DNA from: Bacteriovoracia bacterium | Lineage (GTDB): Bacteria > Bdellovibrionota > Bacteriovoracia > Bacteriovoracales > Bacteriovoracaceae | Length of the DNA: 64,000 bases | Assembly (NCBI GenBank): GCA_030431635.1 | Contig: JAUIIL010000002.1 | Span: 1-64,000 of the forward strand | Reading direction: 5' to 3' | Part shown: positions 25,307 through 33,179 of the stretch, in pieces | Layout of the letters: every line of letters starts with the position of its first letter | Position numbering within the stretch: the stretch's first letter is position 1 | Position numbers and translations under genes: made by a program | Notes under the pieces: generated by a model | The model's input: the letters and a program-made list of their open reading frames with translations, nothing else | Database searches by the model: none | What the model was told of the DNA's origin: nothing

Positions 25307-25913
25307 CTTTCTTCTTTTTTTTATTTACTTTAACTCCAACCACAGCTGGGGATGGACTATTAAAGAATGTGCTTTATCAAATTTTGAAAGTGATATTGTT
25401 CATAAAGCTGAAGTTTTTGGCTTGATAAAGCATGAATTTAAAATAAAAAAAGAGCGTTGTATTCTTCATGTTTCAAGAAAAAGGGTTCTTGAAAAGAAAT
25501 GGATAATTGATGTTTGTCGTGAGCCCATTCATATCAAAAAAAGCTCCAATGGAGGAATTGATGTCTTAAAAAGAAACCAAGATTGCTCTTTAGAAAAAGA
25601 GAGCAGTAGTTTTTGTGAAGAGCTGGATGATATTCTTGAAATTATACAAGATGATGGTTTGATTTTTGCAAAAGGGGAGAGGCAATCCTTATCATCTGAG
25701 CATGGACAGGTGTACTGCAGTTTTCTATTGATTAAGAATTATTTAGAAAAAGGGAAAGTACTTGACCCTAATAATCCGAGTCTAGAGTTATTTGAAGATA
25801 AAAAAGACTCGTGTGTAACCGAAGCCGTAAGAGAGAAGGAAACGTTTTCATCTGAAACTAAAGTAATTGAGTCAGACAAAAATAAAGAAATGGAAAAAAC
25901 AGGAAGTTTTTAG
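25287..25913 (+). CDS. Small exported cysteine-containing protein, unknown
   Basis: The protein has 208 residues with signal peptide MQFLKYSFLLFFIYFNSNHSWG. The mature protein contains cysteines in KECALS, ERCILH, DVCREP, QDCSLE, FCEEL and YCSFL, consistent with disulfides, and a charged low-complexity tail from about residue 165. No family recognised. The start overlaps the preceding SpoIIE-like gene by 20 bases; GGAGG at 25272-25276 gives a strong ribosome binding site. Confidence 0.55.
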   Translation: MQFLKYSFLLFFIYFNSNHSWGWTIKECALSNFESDIVHKAEVFGLIKHEFKIKKERCILHVSRKRVLEKKWIIDVCREPIHIKKSSNGGIDVLKRNQDCSLEKESSSFCEELDDILEIIQDDGLIFAKGERQSLSSEHGQVYCSFLLIKNYLEKGKVLDPNNPSLELFEDKKDSCVTEAVREKETFSSETKVIESDKNKEMEKTGSF

Positions 25914-25929
25914 CCTTCCTTGCCGATAG
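25902..25929 (+). promoter_or_regulatory. FliA (sigma28)-like promoter before His-rich lipoprotein gene
   Basis: GGAAGTTT (25902-25909), 12-base spacer, GCCGATAG (25922-25929) matches the flagellar sigma28 consensus TAAAGTTT-N11-GCCGATAA well at -10 and moderately at -35. It would start transcription about 75 bases before the lipoprotein gene at 26010. Confidence 0.4.
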
Positions 25930-26009
25930 AGTGAGTGAAGATTTTACTTCACTTGCTCAGAGTTCAATCAACGATAGAATAAGTGTATCAACAGTTCACA
26001 GGAGGGGAA

Positions 26010-26399
26010 ATGAAATTATTATTGGGAACTTTAATCAGTCTATTTATAGTGTCTTGTTCGACAACTAGTGAAATGCATCAGCACCAGTTTGCTAGTCATA
26101 AAAACCATGTGCATGGGAAAAGTTGTAGGCATACAAAAATAGAGCATGATGATCATGTTGATTATGTTCATGGGAACGAATTTCATAAAGAAATGAATAA
26201 TGGTGAATACGCAATTCATGGAATGAGTCAAGATCTTGGAAGAAAGTTTGCTTCAACTGAGCATACTCATAAACACCATAAAAATTGTGGACATGAGAGA
26301 GTTAAGCATGGCATGCACTGGGATTATATCCATGATGGTAATTACCACTGGCCACATAAAAACCATGTTGATCAGCACGGAGATACAAGAGATTTATAA
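26010..26399 (+). CDS. Histidine-rich lipoprotein
   Basis: The protein has 129 residues. ATG 26010 follows the strong ribosome site AGGAGGGGAA and opens a lipoprotein signal (MKLLLGTLISLFIVSC, lipid-anchored Cys in VSCS). The mature part has more than 25 histidines arranged in two imperfect repeats of about 27 residues, each with C-x-H, H-x-x-(D/M)-H-x-DY-(V/I)-H and further His residues (about residues 38-65 and 87-115). This strongly suggests Zn, Ni or Cu binding at the outer membrane or periplasm. No named family recognised. A terminator follows directly. Confidence 0.75.
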   Translation: MKLLLGTLISLFIVSCSTTSEMHQHQFASHKNHVHGKSCRHTKIEHDDHVDYVHGNEFHKEMNNGEYAIHGMSQDLGRKFASTEHTHKHHKNCGHERVKHGMHWDYIHDGNYHWPHKNHVDQHGDTRDL

Positions 26400-26431
26400 A
26401 AAAAAGCCCTCAGTTGAGGGCTTTTTTTTTA
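26398..26431. terminator. Bidirectional rho-independent terminator
   Basis: GCCCTCA-GT-TGAGGGC (26406-26421) forms a strong stem flanked on the left by a run of A and on the right by nine T. It can therefore terminate the lipoprotein gene on the plus strand and the transsulfuration operon on the minus strand, whose last stop codon overlaps it. Confidence 0.9.
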
Positions 26432-27589
26432 TACTGCTTTGAATCCTTTTTTTAAGTCACTAATAAGATCATCTACATCTTCGATACCAACAGAGAGACG
26501 AATCAGGTTGTCTGTAATACCAAGTTGTTGTCTTATTTTAGGAGGAATCGAAGCGTGAGTCATAATAGCAGGATGTTCAATGAGGCTTTCTACTCCACCT
26601 AAACTTTCCGCCAAAGAAAAATATTCAACATTTTCTAAGAATTTTTTTGCAGCACGAATACCACCTTTAATGAAGAAAGTGATCATTCCTCCAAACCCAT
26701 TCATTTGTGTGCTTGCAAGCTTAAACTGAGGGTGGGATTTTAATCCAGGGTAAATAACTCGTTCAACTTGTGGATGTTGTTCGAGAAAATGGGCTATCTT
26801 CACCGCATTTTCTTGATGTGTTCTCATCCTCACTGCAAGGGTTTTTAATCCTCTTAGCACAAGCCAGCTATCAAAAGGAGACTGACTTGGACCAATTGAG
26901 TTTTGCAAGGTGAATAGTTTTTCGTAGTTTTTCTTATTATTTAAAATGATAGCACCACCTACAACATCACTATGCCCATTAATATATTTTGTAAGAGAGT
27001 GAACAACAATATCAATCCCAAGAGAAAGAGGGTTTTGAAAAAAGGGACTCATAAAAGTATTATCAACTACTGTAACGGCACCCTCTTTTTTGGCCGCTTC
27101 GGCAAGGGCCTTAAGGTCAGTAATTTTTAATAGAGGATTAGTTGGTGTTTCAAGCCAAATAAGTTGTGGCTTTTCTTTTTTTATAACTTTTTTTACATTT
27201 TTAGTGTCAGTTGTATCAAGGAAAATAAATTGATGTCTTTCGTGAAAGACAGTTGTAAATAATCGATAAGTCCCACCATAAACATCATCCCCACAGATAA
27301 TTTTTGAATTTGCTGGGAGCATATGCATGATAAGCATGATGGCAGACATTCCACTTGCGGTGGCTAATGCGAATTTTCCATTTTCAATCGCAGCTAAGTT
27401 TTCTTCGAGTCTTGTACGAGTCGGGTTATGAGAGCGAGTGTATTCATATCCGTTATGTTTTCCTGGTGATTTTTGAATATAAGTAGATGTTTGATAAATA
27501 GGAGGAGTTATAGCTCCGCTTCCTTCTTCAGGATGGTTTCCGGCATGAAGAACTTTTGTGGCGATATTTTTTTTATGATATTTTTTCAT
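26429..27589 (-). CDS. PLP-dependent cystathionine gamma-lyase/synthase
   Basis: The protein has 386 residues, the usual length of the Cys/Met-metabolism PLP family. Signatures are TASGMSAI, GDDVYGGT, VVDNTFMSP and the PLP lysine Lys201 in HSLTKYINGHSDVVGG. The family includes cystathionine gamma-synthase (MetB), beta-lyase and gamma-lyase, which sequence reading alone cannot separate. Coupling by ATGA overlap to a cystathionine beta-synthase gene and to gshA favours gamma-lyase, releasing cysteine for glutathione. Last gene of a long minus-strand operon. Confidence 0.88.
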   Translation of the reverse strand: MKKYHKKNIATKVLHAGNHPEEGSGAITPPIYQTSTYIQKSPGKHNGYEYTRSHNPTRTRLEENLAAIENGKFALATASGMSAIMLIMHMLPANSKIICGDDVYGGTYRLFTTVFHERHQFIFLDTTDTKNVKKVIKKEKPQLIWLETPTNPLLKITDLKALAEAAKKEGAVTVVDNTFMSPFFQNPLSLGIDIVVHSLTKYINGHSDVVGGAIILNNKKNYEKLFTLQNSIGPSQSPFDSWLVLRGLKTLAVRMRTHQENAVKIAHFLEQHPQVERVIYPGLKSHPQFKLASTQMNGFGGMITFFIKGGIRAAKKFLENVEYFSLAESLGGVESLIEHPAIMTHASIPPKIRQQLGITDNLIRLSVGIEDVDDLISDLKKGFKAV

Positions 27590-28626
27590 AGTTTAACTCC
27601 GCTATCATTTAACACTTGAAGAACCGTATCCTTCAGTTGATTGTTTTCTAGAACATTGTAATTGTTTTTCTTCATCCAATCGTCATTGAAAATTTTGGAT
27701 GAATACCGGTTTCCTGAATCTGGTAGTATCACGAGAATTCTCTCTTTTTTCTTCGAGCGTTCAGCATATCTAATGGCCCCAAGTAGTGCCGAACCACAAC
27801 TCCCTCCACTATAGATAGCTTCTTCTGTAAGCATTTTTCTTGTCATTTGAAATGACTCTTCATCTTCAACAACAACAAAGTCATCAATGACATCAAACTT
27901 AACATTGTCTGGTAAAAAATCTTCACCGATACCTTCAAGCACGTATGAATGAGCTTGAGTCATCTCTCCTGTTTTATGGTAGTGAGCGAGAATTGAACCT
28001 TTGCAGTCGACTCCAACAACTTTTAGGTGCGGCATTTTTTCCTTAAGAAACTTTCCTGCTCCTGTTAAAGTTCCTCCAGTTCCCACACTGGCCATATAAA
28101 CGTCAAAATCGCCCTCTGTTTGATCGAAAATTTCAGGTCCTGTCCAGGTGTAATGGGTTTCGAAGTTATCAGGGTTAGCATATTGATTCAGATGAATACA
28201 GTTAGGTAATTTTTCTCCTAACAAAGCAGCAACACTATAGTAAGAACGAGGATCTTCTGGTTCGACATTTGTTGGGCAAGTAATAACTTCAGCTCCGTAA
28301 GCTCTAAGAGCATCTTGTTTTTCCTTTGATTGCTTATCGGCCATGACGAAAACGGCTTTATAGCCATGAATGGCACAAAACATTGCAATGCCCACTCCTG
28401 TATTTCCACTTGTTCCTTCAAGAAAAATTCCCCCAGGCTTGATATCGCCTCTTTCTACTGCCTTTTTACACATGTAATAACCAAGCCTATCTTTGACAGA
28501 GCCACCAGGGTTCATAAATTCAAGTTTGACATAAATGTCGGACTCAACATGATTGGCCAATTTATTAATTTTGATAATAGGAGTGTTGCCTATAATGTCT
28601 AAAATATTTTTATCAAATTTCTTCAT
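27586..28626 (-). CDS. Cystathionine beta-synthase (catalytic domain only)
   Basis: The protein has 346 residues. PLP lysine Lys45 is in NPGGSVKDR, the substrate loop is EGTSGNTG, and the phosphate-binding loop is SVGTGGTLTG. Segments EDPRSYYSVA, GSILAHY, YVLEGIGEDFLP and the end SSKIFNDDWM resemble cystathionine beta-synthases more than CysK/CysM. The C-terminal regulatory CBS-domain pair is absent, so no AdoMet control is expected. It joins serine and homocysteine to cystathionine in the cytoplasm. ATGA overlaps on both sides couple it to gshA and the gamma-lyase gene. Confidence 0.88.
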   Translation of the reverse strand: MKKFDKNILDIIGNTPIIKINKLANHVESDIYVKLEFMNPGGSVKDRLGYYMCKKAVERGDIKPGGIFLEGTSGNTGVGIAMFCAIHGYKAVFVMADKQSKEKQDALRAYGAEVITCPTNVEPEDPRSYYSVAALLGEKLPNCIHLNQYANPDNFETHYTWTGPEIFDQTEGDFDVYMASVGTGGTLTGAGKFLKEKMPHLKVVGVDCKGSILAHYHKTGEMTQAHSYVLEGIGEDFLPDNVKFDVIDDFVVVEDEESFQMTRKMLTEEAIYSGGSCGSALLGAIRYAERSKKKERILVILPDSGNRYSSKIFNDDWMKKNNYNVLENNQLKDTVLQVLNDSGVKL

Positions 28627-29843
28627 AAAACTTCCTTTATTTCATAAGCTGAGGCGAGCGCTGATAATCTTGCTATCGTTGAATAGATGGCTTCCTTGGC
28701 CTTATGATCACAATTTTCTCTTATTTCACTAATACAGTATTTTTGATAAACCATTCCTTTGGAATTTAAATTACTTTGAGAATCTTTAAGGGGATTTGCT
28801 CTCATAAATCCTCCAACGCTCTCGCCGTTAATAAGATAAATAGTTACTTCCGCTGGCACATCATTATATTTGATAACCGTCTCAACACCTTCTTGAATGA
28901 GAATCGAAGTAAATTTTAATTTATTTTTTCCAATATCCATTTTATTTCTTTTTTTTCTATTCATACTTAAAACTTCATCACCGGAATAGACAACTGAAAT
29001 TCCCATCCCGTAAGTTCCTTGACTAGCTTTAATAAAAATAGGAGTGCCTTGCGGAAGGTCTTTTAAGAGTGAATCTGTTTCAGTTGCGAGCTTTTCTAGG
29101 CCATCTTTTGTCACGAAATCGATTCCATCTACTTTGGTGAATTTGGCTTGAAGTAAATTAGGGTTAACTCCAAATTCTTTGCAGAACTCATTAACGACGG
29201 TTTCGTAAAAGCTAAAGTGGGCTACCTTTTGTCTTCTAAACCAACCGATCTCTGGAGTTGGAACAACTGGAGTTTTGAGTTGTTTCCAATCAATTGGTAA
29301 AGGATTGGATTGATCATTGTTAAGAATGGCCAGATCTATCTTTTTTCCTTGGATAAAGAATTCTTTTTCTTTTAATTCAATTCGCTCGATTTTAATTGGC
29401 CATTGTGATTGAGAAGTAAGTTCTAATGTTGTTTGTTCTGAAAATAATTCTTCATCAACACTTCCAATAAAAACATTAAAGCCTGCTCTTAAGAGTGTTT
29501 GCTGTAGAGTATAGAGATGATCTAGATAAAATAAATTTTTAGTATGAGATTCTGGAATGATAACAATATCTTTAGTCTCGGGGTATTTATGAGAGATAAG
29601 AGATTTAAATTTTTCGCTACATATGAGTAAATCAAGAGAACAGACGTTATTAAAGCCTGCTGGGTAAATATTATTATCAACTGGAGCAAATTTGTTAATA
29701 CTTTCCCTGATATCAACACTAGAGTAGAGAGGCAGAGGTAGATTCTGTCCTTTTGCATCTAAGTACTTATTAATTTGTTTCCATTTTTTAGTAATAAAAC
29801 TCTCTAGTTCTAATTTTGTATTTACTTGATAGGACATATTCAC
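28623..29843 (-). CDS. gshA: Glutamate-cysteine ligase, proteobacterial GshA type
   Basis: The protein has 406 residues from a GTG at 29843 that overlaps the preceding stop as GTGA; an ATG two codons later is an alternative. Family (Pfam GshA) traits are DIRESINKFAPVDNNIYPAGFNN, a KTPVVPTPEIGWFRRQK segment, and an ATP-grasp-like end with FIKASQGTYGMGISV and EVTIYLINGESVGGFMR. The enzyme makes gamma-glutamylcysteine, the first step of glutathione synthesis; no gshB is in the window. It sits between the ArsA-like and transsulfuration genes, so cysteine supply and use are co-expressed. Confidence 0.85.
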   Translation of the reverse strand: MNMSYQVNTKLELESFITKKWKQINKYLDAKGQNLPLPLYSSVDIRESINKFAPVDNNIYPAGFNNVCSLDLLICSEKFKSLISHKYPETKDIVIIPESHTKNLFYLDHLYTLQQTLLRAGFNVFIGSVDEELFSEQTTLELTSQSQWPIKIERIELKEKEFFIQGKKIDLAILNNDQSNPLPIDWKQLKTPVVPTPEIGWFRRQKVAHFSFYETVVNEFCKEFGVNPNLLQAKFTKVDGIDFVTKDGLEKLATETDSLLKDLPQGTPIFIKASQGTYGMGISVVYSGDEVLSMNRKKRNKMDIGKNKLKFTSILIQEGVETVIKYNDVPAEVTIYLINGESVGGFMRANPLKDSQSNLNSKGMVYQKYCISEIRENCDHKAKEAIYSTIARLSALASAYEIKEVL

Positions 29844-30853
29844 CAGCTTTTTGCTAAAACAATCACATGCTCCATAGGCGACTTTTCAAAAACTTCGTTA
29901 AAATAAAGGAGTTTATCAAAAAATTTCTTTACTAGAGCGGTAATATTTTTTTCTTTTTCTATTGAGACATTTCTCAGTTTTTCTATATTAGAATTTTTAC
30001 CTGATGGACCAAGAGCAGTCCATAATTTTAAGCCGCTTTTATTTAAACAAACATAGCAATCTTCGTGTAAGAAATCTTTTACATGGGCCTTAAAATCTAA
30101 AATTTCGGTATATTTTGAATGTTCAACTGAAGTGACTAAAAACCAATTTGAAAGCGAAGAATCTTTAAACTTATTTTGCAGGCTTATTGCGTCAAGAAAA
30201 CCTTCTTTTGCACTGTAAATGCTATCCAATGAATCGATAAAATCCTCTATAAACTCAGCTCCCGTGACCTGTTTAAGATAATTAAGTAACTTTTTTACAC
30301 CAGATGAAACAATATTCTTTAAGAGTTTAAAGCTTCCGTTCTGTCCCTTGTTAGCAAAATAGTGAAAGATTTCAACAAAGCTTTTATCAAAAAAACTCTG
30401 AATTTTATTACAACTGTGAAGAAAATCAACAAAATGGTTCCCTGGAGGGGTATCCAGGACAATACAATCATAAGAACCTGACTGGTAATGAAAATTGAGT
30501 TCTATGAGAGAGAGTATTTCGTTCATCCCTCCATAAGGTTTAGAAAGGATATCAAGAATTCTATTACTCGCTAGTTTTGGTTTTTCTAGTCTTTGAGACA
30601 TCTTGGTCAAAGTTTTCCTTGGAGACATTAAAAGAGCATCAAAATGAGCATCGTTGAGTTCTATCTTTGTCACATTACCAGCTTCTTTATCATCCATTTG
30701 TAGAACTTCTTTGAGTCGTTTCGACGGATCGATGGTAATGAGAAGAACTTTGTGGTTGTTCTGTGCTAAATAGAGCGCTCTCGATGTGGCGAGGGTCGTC
30801 TTGCCAACACCGCCGGTGCCACAAAAAATCTCAAACTGTTTGGCTTTGACCAT
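29840..30853 (-). CDS. ArsA/GET3-like ATPase (first of a pair)
   Basis: The protein has 337 residues. The deviant Walker A GTGGVGKT (12-19) with signature lysine, switch I-like ITIDPSKRL and switch II DTPPGNH place it in the ArsA/GET3 branch of SIMIBI ATPases. These dimeric soluble ATPases drive arsenite efflux or deliver membrane proteins. No ArsB pump or arsR is visible. It lies 6 bases downstream of a second, divergent paralogue, so a heterodimer is likely. Coupled by GTGA to gshA. Confidence 0.85.
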   Translation of the reverse strand: MVKAKQFEIFCGTGGVGKTTLATSRALYLAQNNHKVLLITIDPSKRLKEVLQMDDKEAGNVTKIELNDAHFDALLMSPRKTLTKMSQRLEKPKLASNRILDILSKPYGGMNEILSLIELNFHYQSGSYDCIVLDTPPGNHFVDFLHSCNKIQSFFDKSFVEIFHYFANKGQNGSFKLLKNIVSSGVKKLLNYLKQVTGAEFIEDFIDSLDSIYSAKEGFLDAISLQNKFKDSSLSNWFLVTSVEHSKYTEILDFKAHVKDFLHEDCYVCLNKSGLKLWTALGPSGKNSNIEKLRNVSIEKEKNITALVKKFFDKLLYFNEVFEKSPMEHVIVLAKSW

Positions 30854-30859
30854 AGCTAT

Positions 30860-31684
30860 TTATACAAGATTTTCCATGTAGGGTAAAAGGTCTTCAACGA
30901 TTTCTTCGTTGCCCTCTTTCAAAATAAATGGAACTTGAAAGATACTTGTTTGATCGCTTGTTATTTCTCTCTCAATGGCCATTTTTTTCTTTAAAAAACT
31001 AGGTAGTTCTTCTTTTTCGGAATTAAATAAATGACCCATAGTGTTGTTGAAGTAAATTTCCGAAGAAATATTGCTTACTTTTTCAAGATCTAATTTAAGC
31101 TCTTTGGCTTCACTAAAAGAGAGTTGAGTTGGGATAGATAGTATATTAATTTTAGCAAAATTGTTTTGATTAAGAAGTTCTAACATTTTTTGAGTATCAT
31201 CAAAAATAGCTCCTGAGCCAAAAATATTTTGAAAGTTTTTCACCGATTCAAGCATCGTTAGAACATGTCCTGACGAAGGAGAATCAAGTACGATAGTCAG
31301 TCCATCGTTTGAATCTTGGATACTTTGTAAAACTTGGCCTAAATAAATGAGGTAGCCAAAACCTGGTAGCATATTAATAAGTGAGCGAAAAAAAGGAGTT
31401 TTAATAATTGCTTTGGAAATGAGTGAGGAGCGAAGCTTTTTCGTCATGTAGTTATGAGCACAATTTTCAAGAGAAAGGCCTAGGCTGGGAATATTAAGAT
31501 CTTGAGCAATACTTTCTCCCATAGAGACGGGCTTGTCTTCTTTGAGAAGAGAATTTTTTTGAAAATAAGTATAACAAGCATTAATATTTTTTTGGCAAAG
31601 GTATTTGGTCAAAGACAAAGAGATAATGCTTTTACCAACGCCCCCTTTGCCTGTGACGATATAGAGACGAGATGGTTTTTTCAT
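30860..31684 (-). CDS. ArsA/GET3-like ATPase, divergent second member
   Basis: The protein has 274 residues, shorter than its partner. Walker A GKGGVGKS (12-19) is intact and switch II is DSPSSGH, but the switch I-like segment is changed (YTYFQKNSLL instead of DPSK). That suggests weaker or altered hydrolysis and a regulatory half of a heterodimer. Soluble. Placed 2 bases after the barrel protein gene and 6 bases before the first ArsA-like gene, inside the phaR-to-lyase gene run. Confidence 0.8.
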   Translation of the reverse strand: MKKPSRLYIVTGKGGVGKSIISLSLTKYLCQKNINACYTYFQKNSLLKEDKPVSMGESIAQDLNIPSLGLSLENCAHNYMTKKLRSSLISKAIIKTPFFRSLINMLPGFGYLIYLGQVLQSIQDSNDGLTIVLDSPSSGHVLTMLESVKNFQNIFGSGAIFDDTQKMLELLNQNNFAKINILSIPTQLSFSEAKELKLDLEKVSNISSEIYFNNTMGHLFNSEKEELPSFLKKKMAIEREITSDQTSIFQVPFILKEGNEEIVEDLLPYMENLV

Positions 31685-31686
31685 TA

Positions 31687-32313
31687 TTAAAAAGCGCGCA
31701 TTAAAGTAACAAGTAATTTAGAATAGGAACCTCTCACTGACCCCATCCTGTCTTGTTTAACTTTGAAGGGGTTGTGATAAGAGGCCATTAATCCAATAGT
31801 GTAGGAATCATTAAGTTCTAGGTCCACTCCGGCTCCAAAATTAAAGCCAAAAGTGTACTTTCCCTCTGATTCTTGAAAGTTATTAACTCCAACCTGCCTT
31901 GTAACCTTGGGTCTGTAAAACCCCAATCCTCCTAAAACGTAAGGAGAAAAAGAGTCAAAATTAAAAACTCTTGATTTTATCGAAGAGGAAAATCCCAGGA
32001 GTTGTGTTTGTTTTCCTCTTAATTCATGTTGAGTATAGTGACCAGTTAGTAGGAGATCAAAAGTTCGGCTTGCATTGTAGCTGTAGAGAAGATCAAATGT
32101 AATAGAATCATCTCCCGTTTCTCTAAAGTCTCCAAAAAGAAACGTTTGCCCCATTCCAACCCCAATTGAGCTTTTCCCACTCGACGAAGATGAAGAGCTT
32201 GAGCTTGCGACAGAAGCAGTACTTGTGCTTGTTTCAGCTGCATGGAGGTTGATAAAAAAAGCCCCCACCATAAAAAGAGTGAGGGCATATTTAAAACGAT
32301 TTTTCAATTTCAT
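31687..32313 (-). CDS. Outer-membrane beta-barrel protein
   Basis: The protein has 208 residues from ATG 32313 with AGGA upstream. Signal peptide (about 1-26, ending LHAAE), then a Ser/Thr low-complexity linker (about 27-46), then about eight amphipathic strands alternating with turns, such as IGVGMGQTFLFGDF and FGFNFGAGVDLEL, and a C-terminal Phe (LMRAF) that is the usual BAM signal. This fits a small OmpA/OmpW-like barrel. Role unknown. Its place upstream of the two ArsA-like ATPases may be transcriptional only. Confidence 0.78.
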   Translation of the reverse strand: MKLKNRFKYALTLFMVGAFFINLHAAETSTSTASVASSSSSSSSSGKSSIGVGMGQTFLFGDFRETGDDSITFDLLYSYNASRTFDLLLTGHYTQHELRGKQTQLLGFSSSIKSRVFNFDSFSPYVLGGLGFYRPKVTRQVGVNNFQESEGKYTFGFNFGAGVDLELNDSYTIGLMASYHNPFKVKQDRMGSVRGSYSKLLVTLMRAF

Positions 32314-32350
32314 CAAAAAAATCCTGTTTACATTGAACTTACTTCTAAGT

Positions 32351-32773
32351 TTAGTTCAAAGTACTAGGAGTTTCAATGCTTGAGCTGTTGCTGAAGGATG
32401 AATTGTTAACAAAAGAAGACGTAAAATCAGCTGATTCTGTTTTTTCTTCTTTAGCAGGAGCTGAAGAAGCGAAATCAAGGTTTAATTGAGCTTCAAGTCC
32501 TTTAATGTAACCAGTTAGTGTCCCTTCTTCAGAACGAATAACTCTCTTAAGAAGTTCTGTGTCGCCTGGTTTTAGTGATTTTCTTTCTTGATCAAAAAGA
32601 AGTTGAATTTGAGTCATGTAAGTAATGTCATTCTTGGTTTTGTTGTCAATAACTTGAATCTCATTACCTTCCCTTACGATCTGAGCAATCTCTTCAAGCG
32701 TTACATAACAGCTTTGGAATGTGTCATAAAGCTTGCGGTTTTGATACCTTTTAATGATTCTTACGTCTTTCAT
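32351..32773 (-). CDS. phaR: PhaR-type polyhydroxyalkanoate synthesis regulator
   Basis: The protein has 140 residues. The N-terminal 60 residues (RIIKRYQNRKLYDT, YVTLEEIAQIVREG, IDNKTKNDITYMTQIQL) are the characteristic PHB/PHA accumulation regulator DNA-binding domain. The C-terminal 40 residues are a low-complexity Ser/Thr/Ala tail rather than the usual second domain. The family represses phasin and PHA genes and itself, and is released by binding PHA granules. No phaC or phasin gene is in the window. The ribosome site GGGGAAG precedes ATG 32773. It heads the minus-strand run. Confidence 0.85.
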   Translation of the reverse strand: MKDVRIIKRYQNRKLYDTFQSCYVTLEEIAQIVREGNEIQVIDNKTKNDITYMTQIQLLFDQERKSLKPGDTELLKRVIRSEEGTLTGYIKGLEAQLNLDFASSAPAKEEKTESADFTSSFVNNSSFSNSSSIETPSTLN

Positions 32774-32795
32774 GTTCGTCTTCCCCTATAAAATT

Positions 32796-32806
32796 TGCCA
32801 ATGGCA
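32796..32806. promoter_or_regulatory. Short palindrome TGCCA-A-TGGCA upstream of phaR
   Basis: An 11-bp palindrome with TGC and GCA at its ends lies 23 bases before the phaR start, within its leader. PhaR proteins are reported to bind TGC/GCA-type palindromes, so autoregulation is possible; spacing differs from published sites and the match is weak. Confidence 0.3.
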
Positions 32807-32813
32807 TTATTCA

Positions 32814-32835
32814 ATTTAGTTTTTCAAAACTAAAT
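32814..32835. promoter_or_regulatory. Long AT-rich palindrome upstream of phaR
   Basis: ATTTAGTTTT-TC-AAAACTAAAT, perfect 10-bp arms around a 2-base centre, lies 41-62 bases before the phaR ATG. Position and symmetry suit an operator for a dimeric regulator. In the plus direction it has no T-run and no upstream gene, so termination is not its role. Confidence 0.4.
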
Positions 32836-33179
32836 AAAAATTATATTACAAAAACCAGCTGTCGGTGCGAATTAATGCCTCGCTAGCAGGTGAATGACTC
32901 TATAAACCAAAGTTGATAAACCCTGTCAACCCAGCCCGTCAAAAAAAAAAGTTTTTTAAAGGACTGTAAAAAAGCACCTTAAATTTTTACTCATGAGATG
33001 AAAAAAAAGAAAAAAATGTAGTTTAAATAATTGATTTTACTGATTATTTTTTGCGTGAAGCCATTACTCACTCAAAGTGGAAAAAACTGCAGTAGGAGGT
33101 TAATTCAGTCATTTTTTTCATGAATCCACCGAGATGTTTATCGAGAACGAGCATGGAGCTCGACCAGGAAACAAGTTTG

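Larger units (their letters stand above)
32774..33179. other. Divergent intergenic region phaR / TPR lipoprotein
   Basis: This 406-base gap has no convincing gene. It contains the two palindromes near phaR, then several homopolymeric A tracts (about 32941-32950 and 32999-33018) that could bend DNA or act as promoter UP elements. The stretch at 33095-33179 holds an AGGAGG-like sequence (33094-33099) without a good downstream reading frame. Any promoter for the TPR lipoprotein must lie here, but none is clear. Confidence 0.5.

Noticed and set aside
32333-32359. Inverted repeat TTGAACT/AGTTCAA at the phaR 3' end as terminator
   Set aside because: 13-base loop, weak 7-bp stem and no T-run; phaR and the next genes look co-transcribed.
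32938-33020. Poly-A/poly-T stretches as a terminator
   Set aside because: Stems are only A/T and no gene ends nearby on either strand; more likely curved or UP-element DNA.
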